Below, piece after piece: positions 50,568 to 62,169 of a stretch of 64,000 nt of DNA (position 1 is the stretch's first letter; every line of letters begins with the position of its first letter). This stretch comes from Coffea arabica (lineage: Eukaryota > Streptophyta > Magnoliopsida > Gentianales > Rubiaceae), in the NCBI RefSeq assembly GCF_036785885.1, contig NC_092317.1, positions 9,302,501 to 9,366,500 of the forward strand, in the 5' to 3' direction. Under the pieces are notes generated by a model that ran no database searches, had not been told where the DNA came from, and saw nothing but the letters and a program-made list of their open reading frames with translations. The position numbers and the translations under genes were made by a program.

Positions 50568-50787
50568 ATTAATTAGCGACCTAGCTAAATGCACGAGAAG
50601 CTATTTGCTTTTCTCTTTTCTGCTCTTGTGAGTGTAGAACTATTGAAATGATTCGATGGCCTAGCTAGGCAACAGAATAGCAAGAATAATACTTAAGGAC
50701 GTAACCCCGATTGATGACCTTGTTGATGCATTGTACCTTAAAATTTGATTTTATGTACAGAATGATTTTCTTAAATAAAAATAACCC

Positions 50788-51262
50788 CCCTCGACTAGGG
50801 GTGAAATCGAGCCGAGTCGAGCTCGAGTAGTGACGTACTCGAGCTCGAGCTCGATGCTGACCTCCAGAGCTCAAGCTCGAGCTCGAGAAATAAAAATCGA
50901 ACTCGACTCGATAGTAACATAAATAGGCTCGAACTCGACTCGATTGAGCTCGGCGTGCCATTCGAGCTCGAGCTCGAGCTCGAGTACTCGAGTCCTCGAG
51001 CTCGATTTCATCCTGCACCCTTAACACGAGGTCAATATTGAGTCGAGTACTCGAGCTCGATTTGATCATGCACCCCTATTCGAGCTACTCGACGAGCTAA
51101 AAATGCCTCATCCTAACTACTCGAGATCGACTCGTTTCATATACTCGAGCTACTCGAGCTCGACTCGAGATCGAACAAAATCGATCTCGCGTCGAGTAGC
51201 TAATCAAGCTACTCGCGAGCTCGATTCAAGCTACTCGATTGGTGTGCACCCCTACCCTCGAC
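50788..51262. mobile_element. hAT-type MITE with nested ends, ctcgag-rich
   Basis: Element 50796-51254 (459 bp) with the 8-bp duplication ccctcgac (50788-50795 and 51255-51262). Ends taggggtgaaatcgag and taggggtgcacaccaatcg. Two more right-end-like segments (tgcaccctta near 51014-51023 and tgcacccct near 51068-51076) lie inside, which suggests that related elements inserted into each other. The sequence is built from gagctcga words. Confidence 0.85.
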
Positions 51263-51458
51263 CTCCCATACCCCCCAACAAAAAAAAAAAAAAAACAACC
51301 AAAAGAAAAGTATCCAAGACTCCATGCTTATCGTCCTATGAACTTTAAGGTGTATGAAGTTTCATCTTTCATTTTCTAAGCAAAATGGTAGAGACTTCAT
51401 TTGACTGGAGTTGATCTAGGCTAAAGGCAGACCTCGGTCGTAACAATCCATACATATT

Positions 51459-51628
51459 GATAGATCGAATTGCTCCGCTCCGCTGGATTCCTCCGCGCAC
51501 TTAACGTGTCCGGGCCGGGTTGGGGCGCCGGACCCGGGCCGCAGGGGATTAGTCGGGCCCCGTAAGGATTGACCCAGACACCCCTGTGTGTCGACAAAAA
51601 AAAAAAAAAAAAGATAGATCGTATTGCT
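51459..51628 (+). mobile_element. SINE, 5'-truncated, plus orientation
   Basis: Body 51475-51612 ending gtgtgtcgac + poly(A), flanked by gatagatcgaattgct (51459-51474) and gatagatcgtattgct (51613-51628). It shares the tail block caggggattagtcgggcc...acacccctgtgt with the SINE at 52204. Confidence 0.85.
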
Positions 51629-52188
51629 ATATATTTGTTGAATAGACAAATTGATTGAAAAAAATCATGACTATAATTAATAATATAACACTCTCAAAAG
51701 ACCACATACGATGAAGACTTTTTGTTGCTAGCGAAAAAAGAAGAAGTCCAACCCCTATTAATATAGGAATTGAAAGTGGTATGAAAGGAGTGATCCACCA
51801 TTAACGGTAAATATTGTGATAGCTAGGAAAACCAATCATTCAACAAAGTGGCATTTGAAAAGTTGGGTATTGAGAAGGAATTTAAATTATTTTTTTGTAT
51901 TATAGGTCGGATGTTCGAAATTTGCATCTAAAATTTTAAAAATTTTAAAAATGTGCAACAATGCACGCTTTTGGTTTAGTTGGTCCTGTCCTTCTAGCCC
52001 CTTATATTCAGGGGTGAGGCCCCTTCCTCCTTAGAGAACCGAAGAATAGGTTACACATGTTGCTGTATGAGAAAGGAAAACAGAAAAATAAAATCATTCA
52101 TAGGGCTGCTTGATTGAGGAATAGAGCAATGACACATCTCATTCCGACCAATATTGAAGTACCCTTTGTGTAGAGTGACACGTTGATT
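51629..52188. other. Intergenic sequence between two SINEs
   Basis: No gene found. A fragment near 51970-52040 (gtccttctagccccttat, ggggtgaggccccttcc) may be another repeat remnant. Confidence 0.3.
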
Positions 52189-52401
52189 TCCACTCAAGAG
52201 ATTTTTTTTTTTTTTTTTGTCAACACAGGGGTGTCCGGGTCAAGACCCGAAGGCGGCCCGACTAATCCCCTGCGCCTGGAGTACAGCGCCACCCCAACCG
52301 CACCCAGACGTTAAGTGGGATTCGACTACCTGACCTTGGAGTTCCGGAAGAAACCCAAGACCAGGTGGTCTAGCCCCGGGGGCTGCTCCACTCAAGAGAT
52401 T
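52189..52401 (-). mobile_element. SINE, apparently full length, minus orientation
   Basis: Body 52204-52386 with the 15-bp duplication tccactcaagagatt (52189-52203 and 52387-52401). Read on the minus strand it starts tggagcagcccccggggc, has box-A-like ctagaccacctgg and box-B-like agtcgaatccca segments, and ends gtgttgac + poly(A). This is the layout of a tRNA-derived SINE. The long duplication argues for a recent insertion. Confidence 0.9.
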
Positions 52402-53237
52402 GTTATAGTTGTATTTCACAATGCCCTGATAACATCAAATTATATGCTAGCACGTGCAAATGAGATTGATGAATCAAGATTAATCGACTCTTTTCTTCAG
52501 GAACTTGATTAATTTAATCTTCACAGACACGGTCCCAGGTGGATGCTGTTCCTCTTTAACTTAATCTTTGTCACTTTCGGAGTAGTATAATATATGCTTA
52601 ATCTATGGTAGGAATAAAGGTTGTTAAAACCTTAATCCTAACTCAAGGCACCAATGTCCCTTGACGGCCATCAAGACAGAGTATTCGGCGCAACCAATAC
52701 ATTGAGGAACCCAAAGTTTAATAGAACATCAAAAGTTATGCATATTTTTTGTTTTATCAATTTCTATAGATTGGTTTAAGGCAAAATTGATCTCAAATGC
52801 ATAAGGATTTATACAGTCCAGATCTATTCCATTTAATTCAGAATATATCTTATCACTTCTGCGAATTTGCAGAAAAATGATAAGATTAGGTTACCTGTAG
52901 AGCTATGATAAGATTGAACTATACACAAATTTGCAATAAATTAATAAAAAGAGGTTATTGATTGGCACAAATTCCAAGCCAACGTACCAATCTTACGTGA
53001 CAAATATAATTGAGTACTAATACAGCAAACATGTTCTTTTGCAAAAAGCAAGGAATAAAGAATATTTATGTCCTTATCGATGGTTAGGCACCAAAGGACA
53101 ATTGTTCAGGCTCTCAATTCTTATTTAATCCTTAATTACCTCACCTAGTTTCAATCCTCATCTGCCCCTTTTCCTCCTTCCCCTTTAGCTTTCTCTGGTG
53201 CATTTTCCGAGTTGATCAGTTCTGATCTTGAGGACTA
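52402..53237. other. Upstream region of the JINGUBANG-like gene
   Basis: AT-rich; no other gene. The last 100 bp are CT-rich (cctcatctgccccttttcc) and probably form the 5' UTR. Confidence 0.4.
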
Positions 53238-54488
53238 ATGGAGGTCCATTCATGGTTTGAAACCAGCCCGCCTGTTTTACCAAAACCAGGATCATTAACA
53301 TCCTCCAGAACTTCATCTTCTGGCTCAATCACAATACCTGATCGAATGCAATATTCATCGGCAATTTATGAGGAAACGAGTTTCAGTAGTCTTCAATCAG
53401 ATGTCTCTCAAGACTCATCTCACAATTCTCACCAAAAAATGATAAACAGCCCTTCAGTAACTCACTCATGCACTGGCAATTTTCAAACGTTAACCCCACA
53501 AATAAGCTTTCTTGCAGTGCATGGCAACACCCTTTATGCTGCTTCGTTGAATGAAATCAATGTCTTCGATTTAACGAATTATTGTCTTGTTGACAACTTG
53601 AACTGTTCAGGCATGGCTAAATCAATTGCATTTGTCGAAAACAAGATCTTCACTTCTCATCAAGATTGCAAGATCAGAGTATGGCAAATTGCATCATCAT
53701 CAAAAAAGCATCAACTAATCTCAACACTGCCTACTGTTAAAGATCGCCTGAGGCGTTGTGTTTTGCCAAAGAATTATGTTCAAGTTAGGCGGCACAAGCA
53801 AAAGCTTTGGATTGAACATGCAGACACCATATCAGGTTTAGCAGTGAATGATGGATTAATCTACTCGGTTTCTTGGGATAAAAGCTTTAAGATATGGAGA
53901 ATATCAGACTTGAGTTGTTTAGAATCGGTTAAGGCGCATTCTGACGCGATTAACGCCATTGTTGTTTGTGCAAATGGATTAATCTACACTGCATCAAGTG
54001 ATGGAACTATCAAAATTTGGCAGAGAAATGATGATGGGAGAAAGAAGCATAAGCTAGTAACCACTTTAGACAAGCACAAGGCAGGGATTAATGCATTGGC
54101 TATAAACGAAGATGGATCAGTCTTGTTTTCAGGAGGTTTTGATGAGAATATTTTGGTGTGGGAGAAGGATAATACTGCAGATGATCACATGGTGCTTTCA
54201 CATTCATTGAAAGGACATACAGGCGCTATACTTTGCTTGACAATTGTGGATGATTTTCTAATCAGTGGATCATCTGACAGAACAGTGAGGATTTGGAAAC
54301 GCAGTAGAGAATATGGATACTGTTGCATTCGTGTTCTTGAAGGACATTTGAAACCAATCAAGACACTTGTTGCAATTTCAGGTAGGAATGGAGATGGTAC
54401 TGTTATTTCAATATTTAGTGGAAGCCTAGACGGACAAATCAAAGTCTGGAAAGTTACTACAAATTCCACAAGTTGCACATCTCCTTAA
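53238..54488 (+). CDS. JINGUBANG-like WD40 repeat protein
   Basis: Single-exon gene of 416 residues. Residues 1-75 are a Ser-rich, probably disordered leader; from about 80 onward there is a seven-bladed WD40 propeller, with blades ending in IRVWQI, FKIWRI, IKIWQR, ILVWEK, VRIWKR and IKVWKV. The basic insert between blades (DRLRRCVLPKNYVQVRRHK) is typical of the plant JINGUBANG group, whose Arabidopsis founder restrains pollen germination and binds a TCP factor. The ATG chosen is the first in frame, after a CT-rich leader. No partner genes nearby suggest a pathway. This could be any paralog of the group. Confidence 0.9.
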   Translation: MEVHSWFETSPPVLPKPGSLTSSRTSSSGSITIPDRMQYSSAIYEETSFSSLQSDVSQDSSHNSHQKMINSPSVTHSCTGNFQTLTPQISFLAVHGNTLYAASLNEINVFDLTNYCLVDNLNCSGMAKSIAFVENKIFTSHQDCKIRVWQIASSSKKHQLISTLPTVKDRLRRCVLPKNYVQVRRHKQKLWIEHADTISGLAVNDGLIYSVSWDKSFKIWRISDLSCLESVKAHSDAINAIVVCANGLIYTASSDGTIKIWQRNDDGRKKHKLVTTLDKHKAGINALAINEDGSVLFSGGFDENILVWEKDNTADDHMVLSHSLKGHTGAILCLTIVDDFLISGSSDRTVRIWKRSREYGYCCIRVLEGHLKPIKTLVAISGRNGDGTVISIFSGSLDGQIKVWKVTTNSTSCTSP

Positions 54489-55765
54489 GTTTTCATGAGA
54501 TCATTAATAGTAGCATCTCATATGTGGATTCATGGATTGTGCCCATTAATGTTCATCAAGTTGAGCATTCTTCAAGATTTTCATTGATGTATGAAAACTT
54601 GTAATCCACACAAGAAATTTATGGAAGTATTATTATAATTCTTTTATTAACGATTTAAATTTGTATACATAGTCTCAATTTGCAAAGTAACTTTGTTTGA
54701 AAATCGTGCCCTAATACATTCTGACTTATATTAAAGTTAGAGGAGGACGAGAAGGAGGACGAGAAGGAGGGGGAAGGGGGGGATGGTTCTTTGCTAATCA
54801 TACCTCCTTCCTTGGACATTCCTTCCCCCTTCGTAATCATAATTAAAGTTAGCAAGAAACACACTAAGAGTTAATGTGATTCACCTCAATTTTAAAATAT
54901 AATATACAAGACTTTTCTGTAGAAACAATTGACTCTCTTGTAGTGGAAGATTTTCAAATAATTGAATATGGACAATCTTTTTTCTTGAAGAACAGGAAAG
55001 TAATAATTTTTTTTAAAAGAAGACATGAATGGCATCGAACTAAGCAATAAAATCAATTGTATGGGATTAATTTTTATAGGTGGGTCAATGTCAAACACGT
55101 TTTGTGCTGTGCCTTTGTAGACTTTGATAGGAGCAATGAAAATACAAGAACATGATGATTGTTGAGTTGTTGGAGTTGAAGGTTTTACAATTCAATAATT
55201 TCAGCCTATCTTCCTGTTTGCAGATAAAGGTAGCAAGAGACAACAATAATATAAAACTGAACTTGCTTTTCTACCAATTCTAATATAACCAAATGCTATC
55301 AGAAAAGGGCCATCCCAGCCTTTGGGTTCATACCATTACCTTGTCAATCATTCACAGGACAATGTTGGAATGCACTTTTGAGAAGTTTGACGCCAATTTG
55401 AAAAACTCAACCAAAACTATGATAACCTGCAGACGGTCCAAACCAGTTGAGGCTCGAAATGGGAAAAACATGTCTCTCTGCGTACACTTGGAAAAATTAA
55501 ACTAATACTAACACAGATTCGAATAGATTTTTTGTACTATCAAATGATCCTTCTATGCATATGATACGCATTTAAACACGCTTGTGTGATACTTTAAGCC
55601 GACAATGAAGGAAGCCGTAATCCAAACAAGTTTAACATTTGGTTTTGCAGAAGATATATTTTTTTGAGTCCTCCTCGTTGTTAGGTTCAGGGTTTGAATT
55701 CTGTTCCTAACAATTGAATGTAGGAAGGACATGGAGAGAAATGGAAAGATAAATTATATATATAT
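54489..55765. other. 3' flank of the WD40 gene and intergenic sequence
   Basis: The first about 170 bp are the likely 3' UTR. A purine-rich run (gaggaggacgagaaggagg words) lies at 54741-54783. No gene seen. Confidence 0.4.
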
Positions 55766-55884
55766 ATTGACAGTGTATACATAATTGCGATTGGATATAT
55801 AACACAAGAGCAAAATTTAGATTTTAAATTTAAATACAGATGAGTTGTCGTGCATCCAATGGCGATCATGTATACACTGTCAAT
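55766..55884. mobile_element. Short fold-back MITE
   Basis: Perfect 17-bp inverted ends attgacagtgtatacat (55766-55782) and its complement (55868-55884), embedded in similar agataaattatata / agattaattatata flanks. Same family as 46735-46880. Confidence 0.75.
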
Positions 55885-56440
55885 CTGTAAAAGATTAATT
55901 ATATATATATACATATATTTATATAATCTTGAGAGTGTGTGTGACACTCTCAAGATTTCCGACGGAGCATAAAAAAAAAATACTAATGTGCCAAAAGAAG
56001 CCTTGCACGCTTGTCACCCATCCACACAGCTTTTCAATCAAACAGAAATTAGATTCCAGGTTAGTAGGAGTAAGTCATAGGGGCATTTCACATGGATTAC
56101 TTTAAAATTATTGAGAGGTTATTTTAATTAAAGTAAGCAGCAAGGTTTAACCAATGTTTAAGGCAAAAAAGGTGTAATTAATGTTTATAATTCTTTCCAT
56201 AATTCTAGAACCACTTTTACGCAAGTGCTTACGTAGTTTGAGAATGCGATTCATCTATATACTTACTAGTACTTACAGGAGTTAATACACTGTTTAAATA
56301 TATTTATCCTCGTAAACCTTTAGAAAATCACCAGAATTAGTGCCCACGATGAATTATATAGATTCATGATTTTGTCCTCTAATTGGCCGGTAAAAATGGG
56401 CTTCTTAACTTTGACTTCACAAACGTAGATAGTTTGACAA
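55885..56440. other. Intergenic AT-rich sequence
   Basis: Nothing recognised. Confidence 0.3.
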
Positions 56441-56543
56441 AACTTAATAAATTAAAGTATAGGGTCAATTTTAGCTCATTAGTACCTTATAGCTCATTAA
56501 GGTACTAATGAGCTAAAATTGACCCTATACTTTTAATAAGTTG
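56441..56543. repeat. Near-perfect hairpin, 36-bp arms
   Basis: Left arm 56454-56489 and right arm 56498-56533 are exact inverted copies around an 8-bp loop (tagctcat). The flanks continue as an imperfect inverted repeat (aacttaataaatt against aacttattaa). Outer arm sequence: aaagtatagggtcaatttta. Confidence 0.9.
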
Positions 56544-57614
56544 AATTTAAAGCCTTTAATTTTTAGGATAGCAATTTTAATCAGTAGACCAAGGCATTTT
56601 CTAAAAGCCGATGAACTTGTCTTGCAATTTTTGAATTAAAAAAGTTTTAGTACTACAAATTTGAACCCGTCTACTAAAACAATCTTATGCTTTTATGGAT
56701 ACTAAGTAGATCTTTTCATTTCTAAATAACTACCAAGATTCATTAGCCAATATTGGTTTGAGCAACTTATTAGAAATTGTCAGTATGAGATAATAATTAA
56801 GTGCTACAATTAATAGTTTATTGTGTAAATTGCAAATGAGTGGTAATCTAGGAATGCAAATTACAATTAACTCTATGTTATATATATCTACAAACACAGC
56901 AAAATGATACCCACTTTGATGCAACTTTATGTGTGTGTGTTCATAATTGGCCTATTGAAGAAGTTGGATTAATTTCTTTGGCAGGTTCACTTGGGAACTA
57001 ATGACCAATCTTAAGCCAAATCATGTCCAAGGAAAAAATAAAATAAAATAAAGGTAACCGACTATGATTTCATGAAAGTATGCTTTCTGCTTATAAACAA
57101 GCATTATTATGGAATCGTTTAGAATCATCTAATCCATAATTTACTACTATTATATTTTGAAAACCTGAATAATTGATGATCTCTAAACATTCCTGCTCTG
57201 AAATTTCCTTCACCAAGAATTCCTTATGCCTTGGTTTATCGTTGAGGATCAGAGTAGTTGAGATGTGACAGATATGGAAATGGTGTGCCACTAATTATTT
57301 TACTGGGGTTGGAATTGTGAATTAGGATTAGGTTATTAATTTTTTATTTTTTTCAGGTGAGAAGAAGGGTTTGGGAGTTAGGCTGAATGGTTGGAATCTT
57401 AACTGTTCGTGGCAGCATATTAGCATTATTTTGGTGTCAAAAACTTATTAATAACATGTTTGGATGCATTTGATAACCAAAAATTCAACATTTGAATTAC
57501 TTAAGTGGCATTAAATTTTTTTTTAAGCAAAATTTGCTTCCAAAAATAAGCGATAAGTTATTCATTTATTACTTAATATGATATACATTCAAATGCATCA
57601 GATTTAGTAGTTAA
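56544..57614. other. Intergenic AT-rich sequence
   Basis: No gene found; short open frames have no family resemblance that I know. Confidence 0.3.
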
Positions 57615-58011
57615 TAATTTAATGAAAAAATCGTACAAAACGTCCCTCACATTTTATAAAATGACTTTTTTTGTAAAATATGAGGGATGAAAAAATTCAT
57701 TTTGTGAAATGTGAAGGACGAAACAATTTATTTTGTAAAATGTGAGGGACGAAACAATTCATTTTGTGAAATGTGAGAGACTATGGATTGGATGATGTAA
57801 ATTTTGATGTGACAATTTTGCCCTTCAAAAATAATCACGTGCAAGGCACGTGGTGGATTCCGACAAAAACTAGTCGAAAACCTAGATAATGACTAAATTT
57901 GATCAATGTGAATTTGTAAGGGACGTAAAAGTACATTTTTAAAAGTGAGGGATGAAAAAAGTCATTTAGCAAAATGTGAGGGACGTTTTGAACAATTTTC
58001 CCTAATTTAAT
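57615..58011. mobile_element. Mutator-type MITE with internal repeats
   Basis: Element 57624-58002 (379 bp) with the 9-bp duplication taatttaat (57615-57623 and 58003-58011). Inverted ends contain caaaacgtccctcacatttt. The interior repeats aaatgtgagggacgaaacaa and ttcattttgtgaaatgtga several times in tandem. Confidence 0.88.
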
Positions 58012-59429
58012 AACTTAATATATTCAAATTTCAAACTTCAGTTTTATCGAACATACTTAAGTGGGAGGTCTTGAATTGGGGACATCTCACTTGCACTCCC
58101 TAATCCCCTTAAAACTTGTTAAACTTGCTAACTTATTATTTCATACTCGTTCCTCTTTATTTTACATTACACTATTACCAGTTCGGAGATTAATCGATTT
58201 TGAGTTCTGATCATTATATTTAACCATGAAGTAGTGATAATTAAACGTTTATTATAGGAAACAATTCTGAAATCTACAATTAACGGATGTTTATGCATGC
58301 GCGCGCATTATGCTTAGAATAGAATACATGACTGTTGAATAAGATCTGTATCTAGCTCTAGGCATCATCAAGTGTTTATTGTTTTTTAGTTTAAATATCT
58401 GTGTAAGAATAAATTACAATAATTAATTAATTTTAATGTGTGTAGATCCAATCAAGCACGCATATATAGAAGATAAGCGATGCAAAATTAAAACATTATT
58501 TATTTAATTACAATAACTCGATGATTGATGATAAATATTCAATTTTGGGAACTTCAAAGCAATCTCGTGATTCTTCTTGTGTATGTAATGAGAATTGTTA
58601 TCATTTATTCCCGCAATTAATTTGTTCTTCACTAGGGCTTTTCACCATTTCTTTTTCTTATTTTGATTTAAGAGGAAGGAGAAACTTTGTCAAAACCTAT
58701 CTCATTTCTTGACTTTTAAACTTAATAAAGTTAGCAAATCAAGTCGATTTTGAAGTCATCCTCATTTCATTAAGAAAGAGTTAGCCAAAAAATGTGGACA
58801 CAATCAACAGCTTCTCTTATCATATTGTATTCCATGAGACCGTCCGATATGATTAAGTATTAGTCAAATGCCAACTCTCTTTTTTTTCTTTGAAAAAAAA
58901 TACACGATTGATGAATATTATAATAGGAGTGCCATATTTTTCATTTTGTTAGTTGTAGAGTTTTTGAACATATGACTCAATCAATCATAAGAGTATGTTT
59001 GGGTAGCTTATTATTAGCAAAAATTTATTTGATTGCATTACAAACACATTATTTTACATATATCACACTAAAAAAGTGTTACGGTAATTTTTTAAAAAAA
59101 TTATGTCAAATAATATCCTAGCCAGACACATTTGTTTTTATTCCCCTTTTTTCTAGAATTCCCTCTCCAAAATTACCTCACTTTGCCCCCTTCAATGTTG
59201 AATTAGATCAATTACCCCTATGTGATATTCGATTGTTTCCAATCGAGTACATAGATCACAAGTGGCAGAATCTTTAGTATATATGCAATGGTCCTCTTAT
59301 CTCTCCCACTTGTAGGCAGAATCTTTAGTATATATAATTGTTTGAAAGAATGAAACTTGTAGTTCGAATTTGGTTTATATTTAGTCTTCTATTTTTTTTT
59401 TTGGCTTACTTTTCTTCTTTTTTATTCTA
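58012..59429. other. Intergenic AT-rich sequence
   Basis: No gene. Contains a short duplicated phrase ggcagaatctttagtatata (59262 and 59316). Confidence 0.35.
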
Positions 59430-60319
59430 TTAAAAGTCTTCTTTTTTTGTTAAAACGATAACATTTGTATTGATTTAAACTTGATAATACAAGTATTCTT
59501 CACAAAAGAGGCAAGCTGCCCTCACAATCCTTTCGTGCTAGATCTTTTATCCAGCCCGGGAAATTTATTTTCCAATATACATCATTAACTAGCTTCAAAG
59601 CAAATTTTGCTAGCCTATGACACACTTCATTTCTTTCCCTATATATAAAGGAGAAATTGCATTGATCAAGAAACTCCCTCAGCTTTTGTATATCCTCCAA
59701 TATCACAACATAGCTGCAGTTGTTGCATGAGACTGTTAGGATGCAGTCTATCATACTTTTGCAGTCCGATTGTATTTCAATCTTCCTCCAGCCCGCTTCT
59801 TTTCCTAATTGCATAGCGGTTCTGATTGCCACAGCCTCATCTAGCCCTGGTTCACCTATCTTTTCCTCCATTATGGCCCAAGCTTTCAGAATCTCTCTTT
59901 TCCAGTTCCTAGCAACAATTCCTTTACCAGTTCTGATCATTTGTGCTGAGATTGCAGTGTCTGTGTTTATCTTGTACACCTTCTATTGGAGGCTTCCAGC
60001 TTCTACCATGCTGAGTGGGTATTTTTGCAATCTTTTGGGCTATCTCTCTACTAAAGATTCTATTCAGTAACTCCTTGTCCCATTGTCCTTGTTTAATCAG
60101 CTCTTTGACATATTATACGTCCCCATGTGCTACTCTATCTGGTTCCACTCTGCTATCTCTTGAGTCTGGTACCCATCTATCTTGCCACACCTTGATAGTA
60201 CTCCCATCCCTAACTTGCTTCCTTATTCCATTTATCAATAGAAATCTTGCACTTAGTAGGCTCTTCCATAGGTATGATGCTGATGTAGAAGCTTCCCTCA
60301 TCCAGTCTTGTTAAAAGTC
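59430..60319 (-). mobile_element. 5'-truncated L1-type LINE fragment (RNase H end)
   Basis: Body about 59439-60310 between two copies of ttaaaagtc (59430-59438 and 60311-60319). On the minus strand it encodes part of the zinc-binding region after the reverse transcriptase (VRDGSTIKVWQDRWVPD) and a plant-type RNase H domain (INTDTAIS; DEAVAIRTAMQLGKEAGW; IEIQSDCKSMIDCI; ERNEVCHRLAKFA). The reverse transcriptase and endonuclease are missing, and the two pieces lie in different frames. Dead copy. Confidence 0.82.
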
Positions 60320-60744
60320 GAATATGATATTGTATGCATCTTGTATGAGCAAGTTAATGAGAAATTAGGCCTATTATGCTGATTGTAGTCGCAAGCGGCA
60401 AATTAAACCAAATTAACATCCAAAGGGAAAAGTGAGAAAAATGTAATTTTAGAAGGACTATCTTAAATTAAAATAAACATTTTTCTAAAATCTAACTGTT
60501 TATAAAGTTAGATCAACTATTGTTACTAAAAAAAAAAAAAATTGTTTAGGGGAAGGGTTAGGTTGAGTGGAAATGTGGGAGGATTATAAGTCGGAGGTTT
60601 TGGGTTCAAGACGACCTTAACTCCCACTTAGTGAATGTTGTCCTTTTTCAAATATCAATACTCCAACTCTATTAAAGGACAAAATCGTACACACTGCCCA
60701 CAAACATGGTCAATAAATAATCTCCCATAGTGTTTTATTTGAAG
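60320..60744. other. Intergenic sequence before the tRNA array
   Basis: AT-rich. At 60541-60640 a ggttgagtgg ... ttttgggttcaagacg stretch has box-A/B-like words and may be a SINE remnant; no duplication seen. Confidence 0.35.
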
Positions 60745-61042
60745 ATAATTGCTAAAATCTATACTATAGATAAAGGGAGAGAGAAGGTATTAATGTAATC
60801 TATTTGTGTCACTTTTATAATTTCTATTTTACCCTCTAAGTACAAGACCAAATAGTATCATCATCCCTCTAAATTAAACACACGCAAATACACACAACAT
60901 CCTCATTCCTAGACTAATAAAACCTCTAATAAGATAATAACTGCCAACAATTTTCCATCCAAAAAAAAGAGAGAAAGAAAAACATAATTCTTCCATTCAT
61001 ATTTAAAAAAAATTATCCTAGATGTTTTGCTAATGACAGAGC

Positions 61043-61114
61043 TGCCCCCATGCTGGATCAAACTACAGACCTTCAGTTTACAAGACTGATACTCTACCAT
61101 TGAGCTATAGAGGC
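61043..61114 (-). pseudogene. tRNA-Thr copy 1, degenerate
   Basis: 72 nt, anticodon TGT kept. Changes in the acceptor stem (GCCTCTA), T stem and box B (GTTTGATCC) make it a probable pseudogene. Confidence 0.8.
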
Positions 61115-61433
61115 CTCCTGACGCTCTTCCATTCATAATTGCTAAAATCTATACTATAGATAAAGGGAGAGAGAAGGTATTAGTGTAATCTGTTTGTTTC
61201 ACTTTTATAATTTCTATTTTACCCTCTAAGTACAAGACCAAATGGTATCATCATCCCCCTAAAATAAACACACACAAATACACACAACATCCTCATTTCT
61301 AGACTAATAAAACCTCTAATAAGATAATAACTGCCAACAATTTTCCATCAAAAAAAAAGAGAGAAAGAAAAACATAATTATTCCATTCATATTAAAAAAA
61401 AAATTCTCCTAGATGTTTTGCTAGTGGTAGAGC

Positions 61434-61505
61434 TGCCCCCATGCAGGATCGAACTACAGACCTTCAGTTTACAAGACTGACGCTCTACCACTGAGCTATA
61501 GGGGC
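61434..61505 (-). tRNA. trnT-UGU: tRNA-Thr(UGU), copy 2
   Basis: 72 nt. Acceptor GCCCCTA pairs with TGGGGGC (one G-T); D stem GCTC/GAGC; anticodon stem TCAGT/ACTGA around loop CTTGTAA (anticodon TGT); T stem TGTAG/CTGCA with loop TTCGATC. Box A TAGCTCAGTGG and box B GTTCGATCC are both good, and a T-run for Pol III stop lies downstream on the minus strand. Identical to copy 8. Confidence 0.93.
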
Positions 61506-61772
61506 ATCCTGGCTTCTGAGATTCGCTTGTTCTTAAATCACAAAAATATAAATACACACAAATTAAACACACACAAAAATGGTATCATCATCCCCCTAAA
61601 ATAAACACACACAAATACACACAACATCTTCATTTCTAGACTAATAAAACCTCTAATAAGATAATAACTGCCAACAATTTTCCATCCAAAAAAAAGAGAG
61701 AAAGAAAAACATAATTCTTCCATTCATATTAAAAACAAAAAATTCTCCAAGATGTTTTGCTAGTGACAGAGC

Positions 61773-61844
61773 TGCCCCCATGCGGGATTGAACTACAGAC
61801 CTTCAGTTTACAAGACTGACACTCTACCACTGAGCTATAGGGGC
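61773..61844 (-). tRNA. tRNA-Thr(UGU), copy 3, borderline
   Basis: Same fold, but with a G-T pair in the D stem (GCTC/GAGT) and one T-stem mismatch (TGTAG/CCGCA). It may be weakly functional or dead. Confidence 0.6.
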
Positions 61845-62097
61845 CTCCTGGCATCTAAGATTCGCTCGTTCTTAAATCACAAAAATACAAATACACACAA
61901 ATTAAACACACACAAAAATGGTATCAACATCCCGTAAAATAAACACACACAAATACACACAACATCCTTATTTCTAGATGTTTTGTTGGTAACAGAGTTG
62001 CCATAATTCTTCCAAAAAAAAAAGAGAGAAAGAAAAACATAATTCTTCCATTCATATTAAAAAAAAAATCTCCTAGATGTTTTGCTGGTAACAGAGT

Positions 62098-62169
62098 TGC
62101 CCCTATGCAGGATCGAACTACAGACCTTCAGTTTACAAGACTGACGCTCTACCACTGAGCTATAGGGGC
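62098..62169 (-). tRNA. trnT-UGU: tRNA-Thr(UGU), copy 4
   Basis: Differs from copies 2 and 8 by one base, which turns the acceptor stem into seven Watson-Crick pairs (GCCCCTA/TAGGGGC). Looks intact. Confidence 0.9.

Noticed and set aside
50665-51348. Ser/Arg-rich open frames on both strands
   Set aside because: They follow from the ctcgag repeats of the hAT MITE.
52315-52512. Plus-strand open frame of 65 codons
   Set aside because: Its first half lies inside the SINE, antisense to it.
59720-60314. Plus-strand open frames opposite the LINE fragment
   Set aside because: They are antisense to the recognisable RNase H coding sequence on the minus strand.
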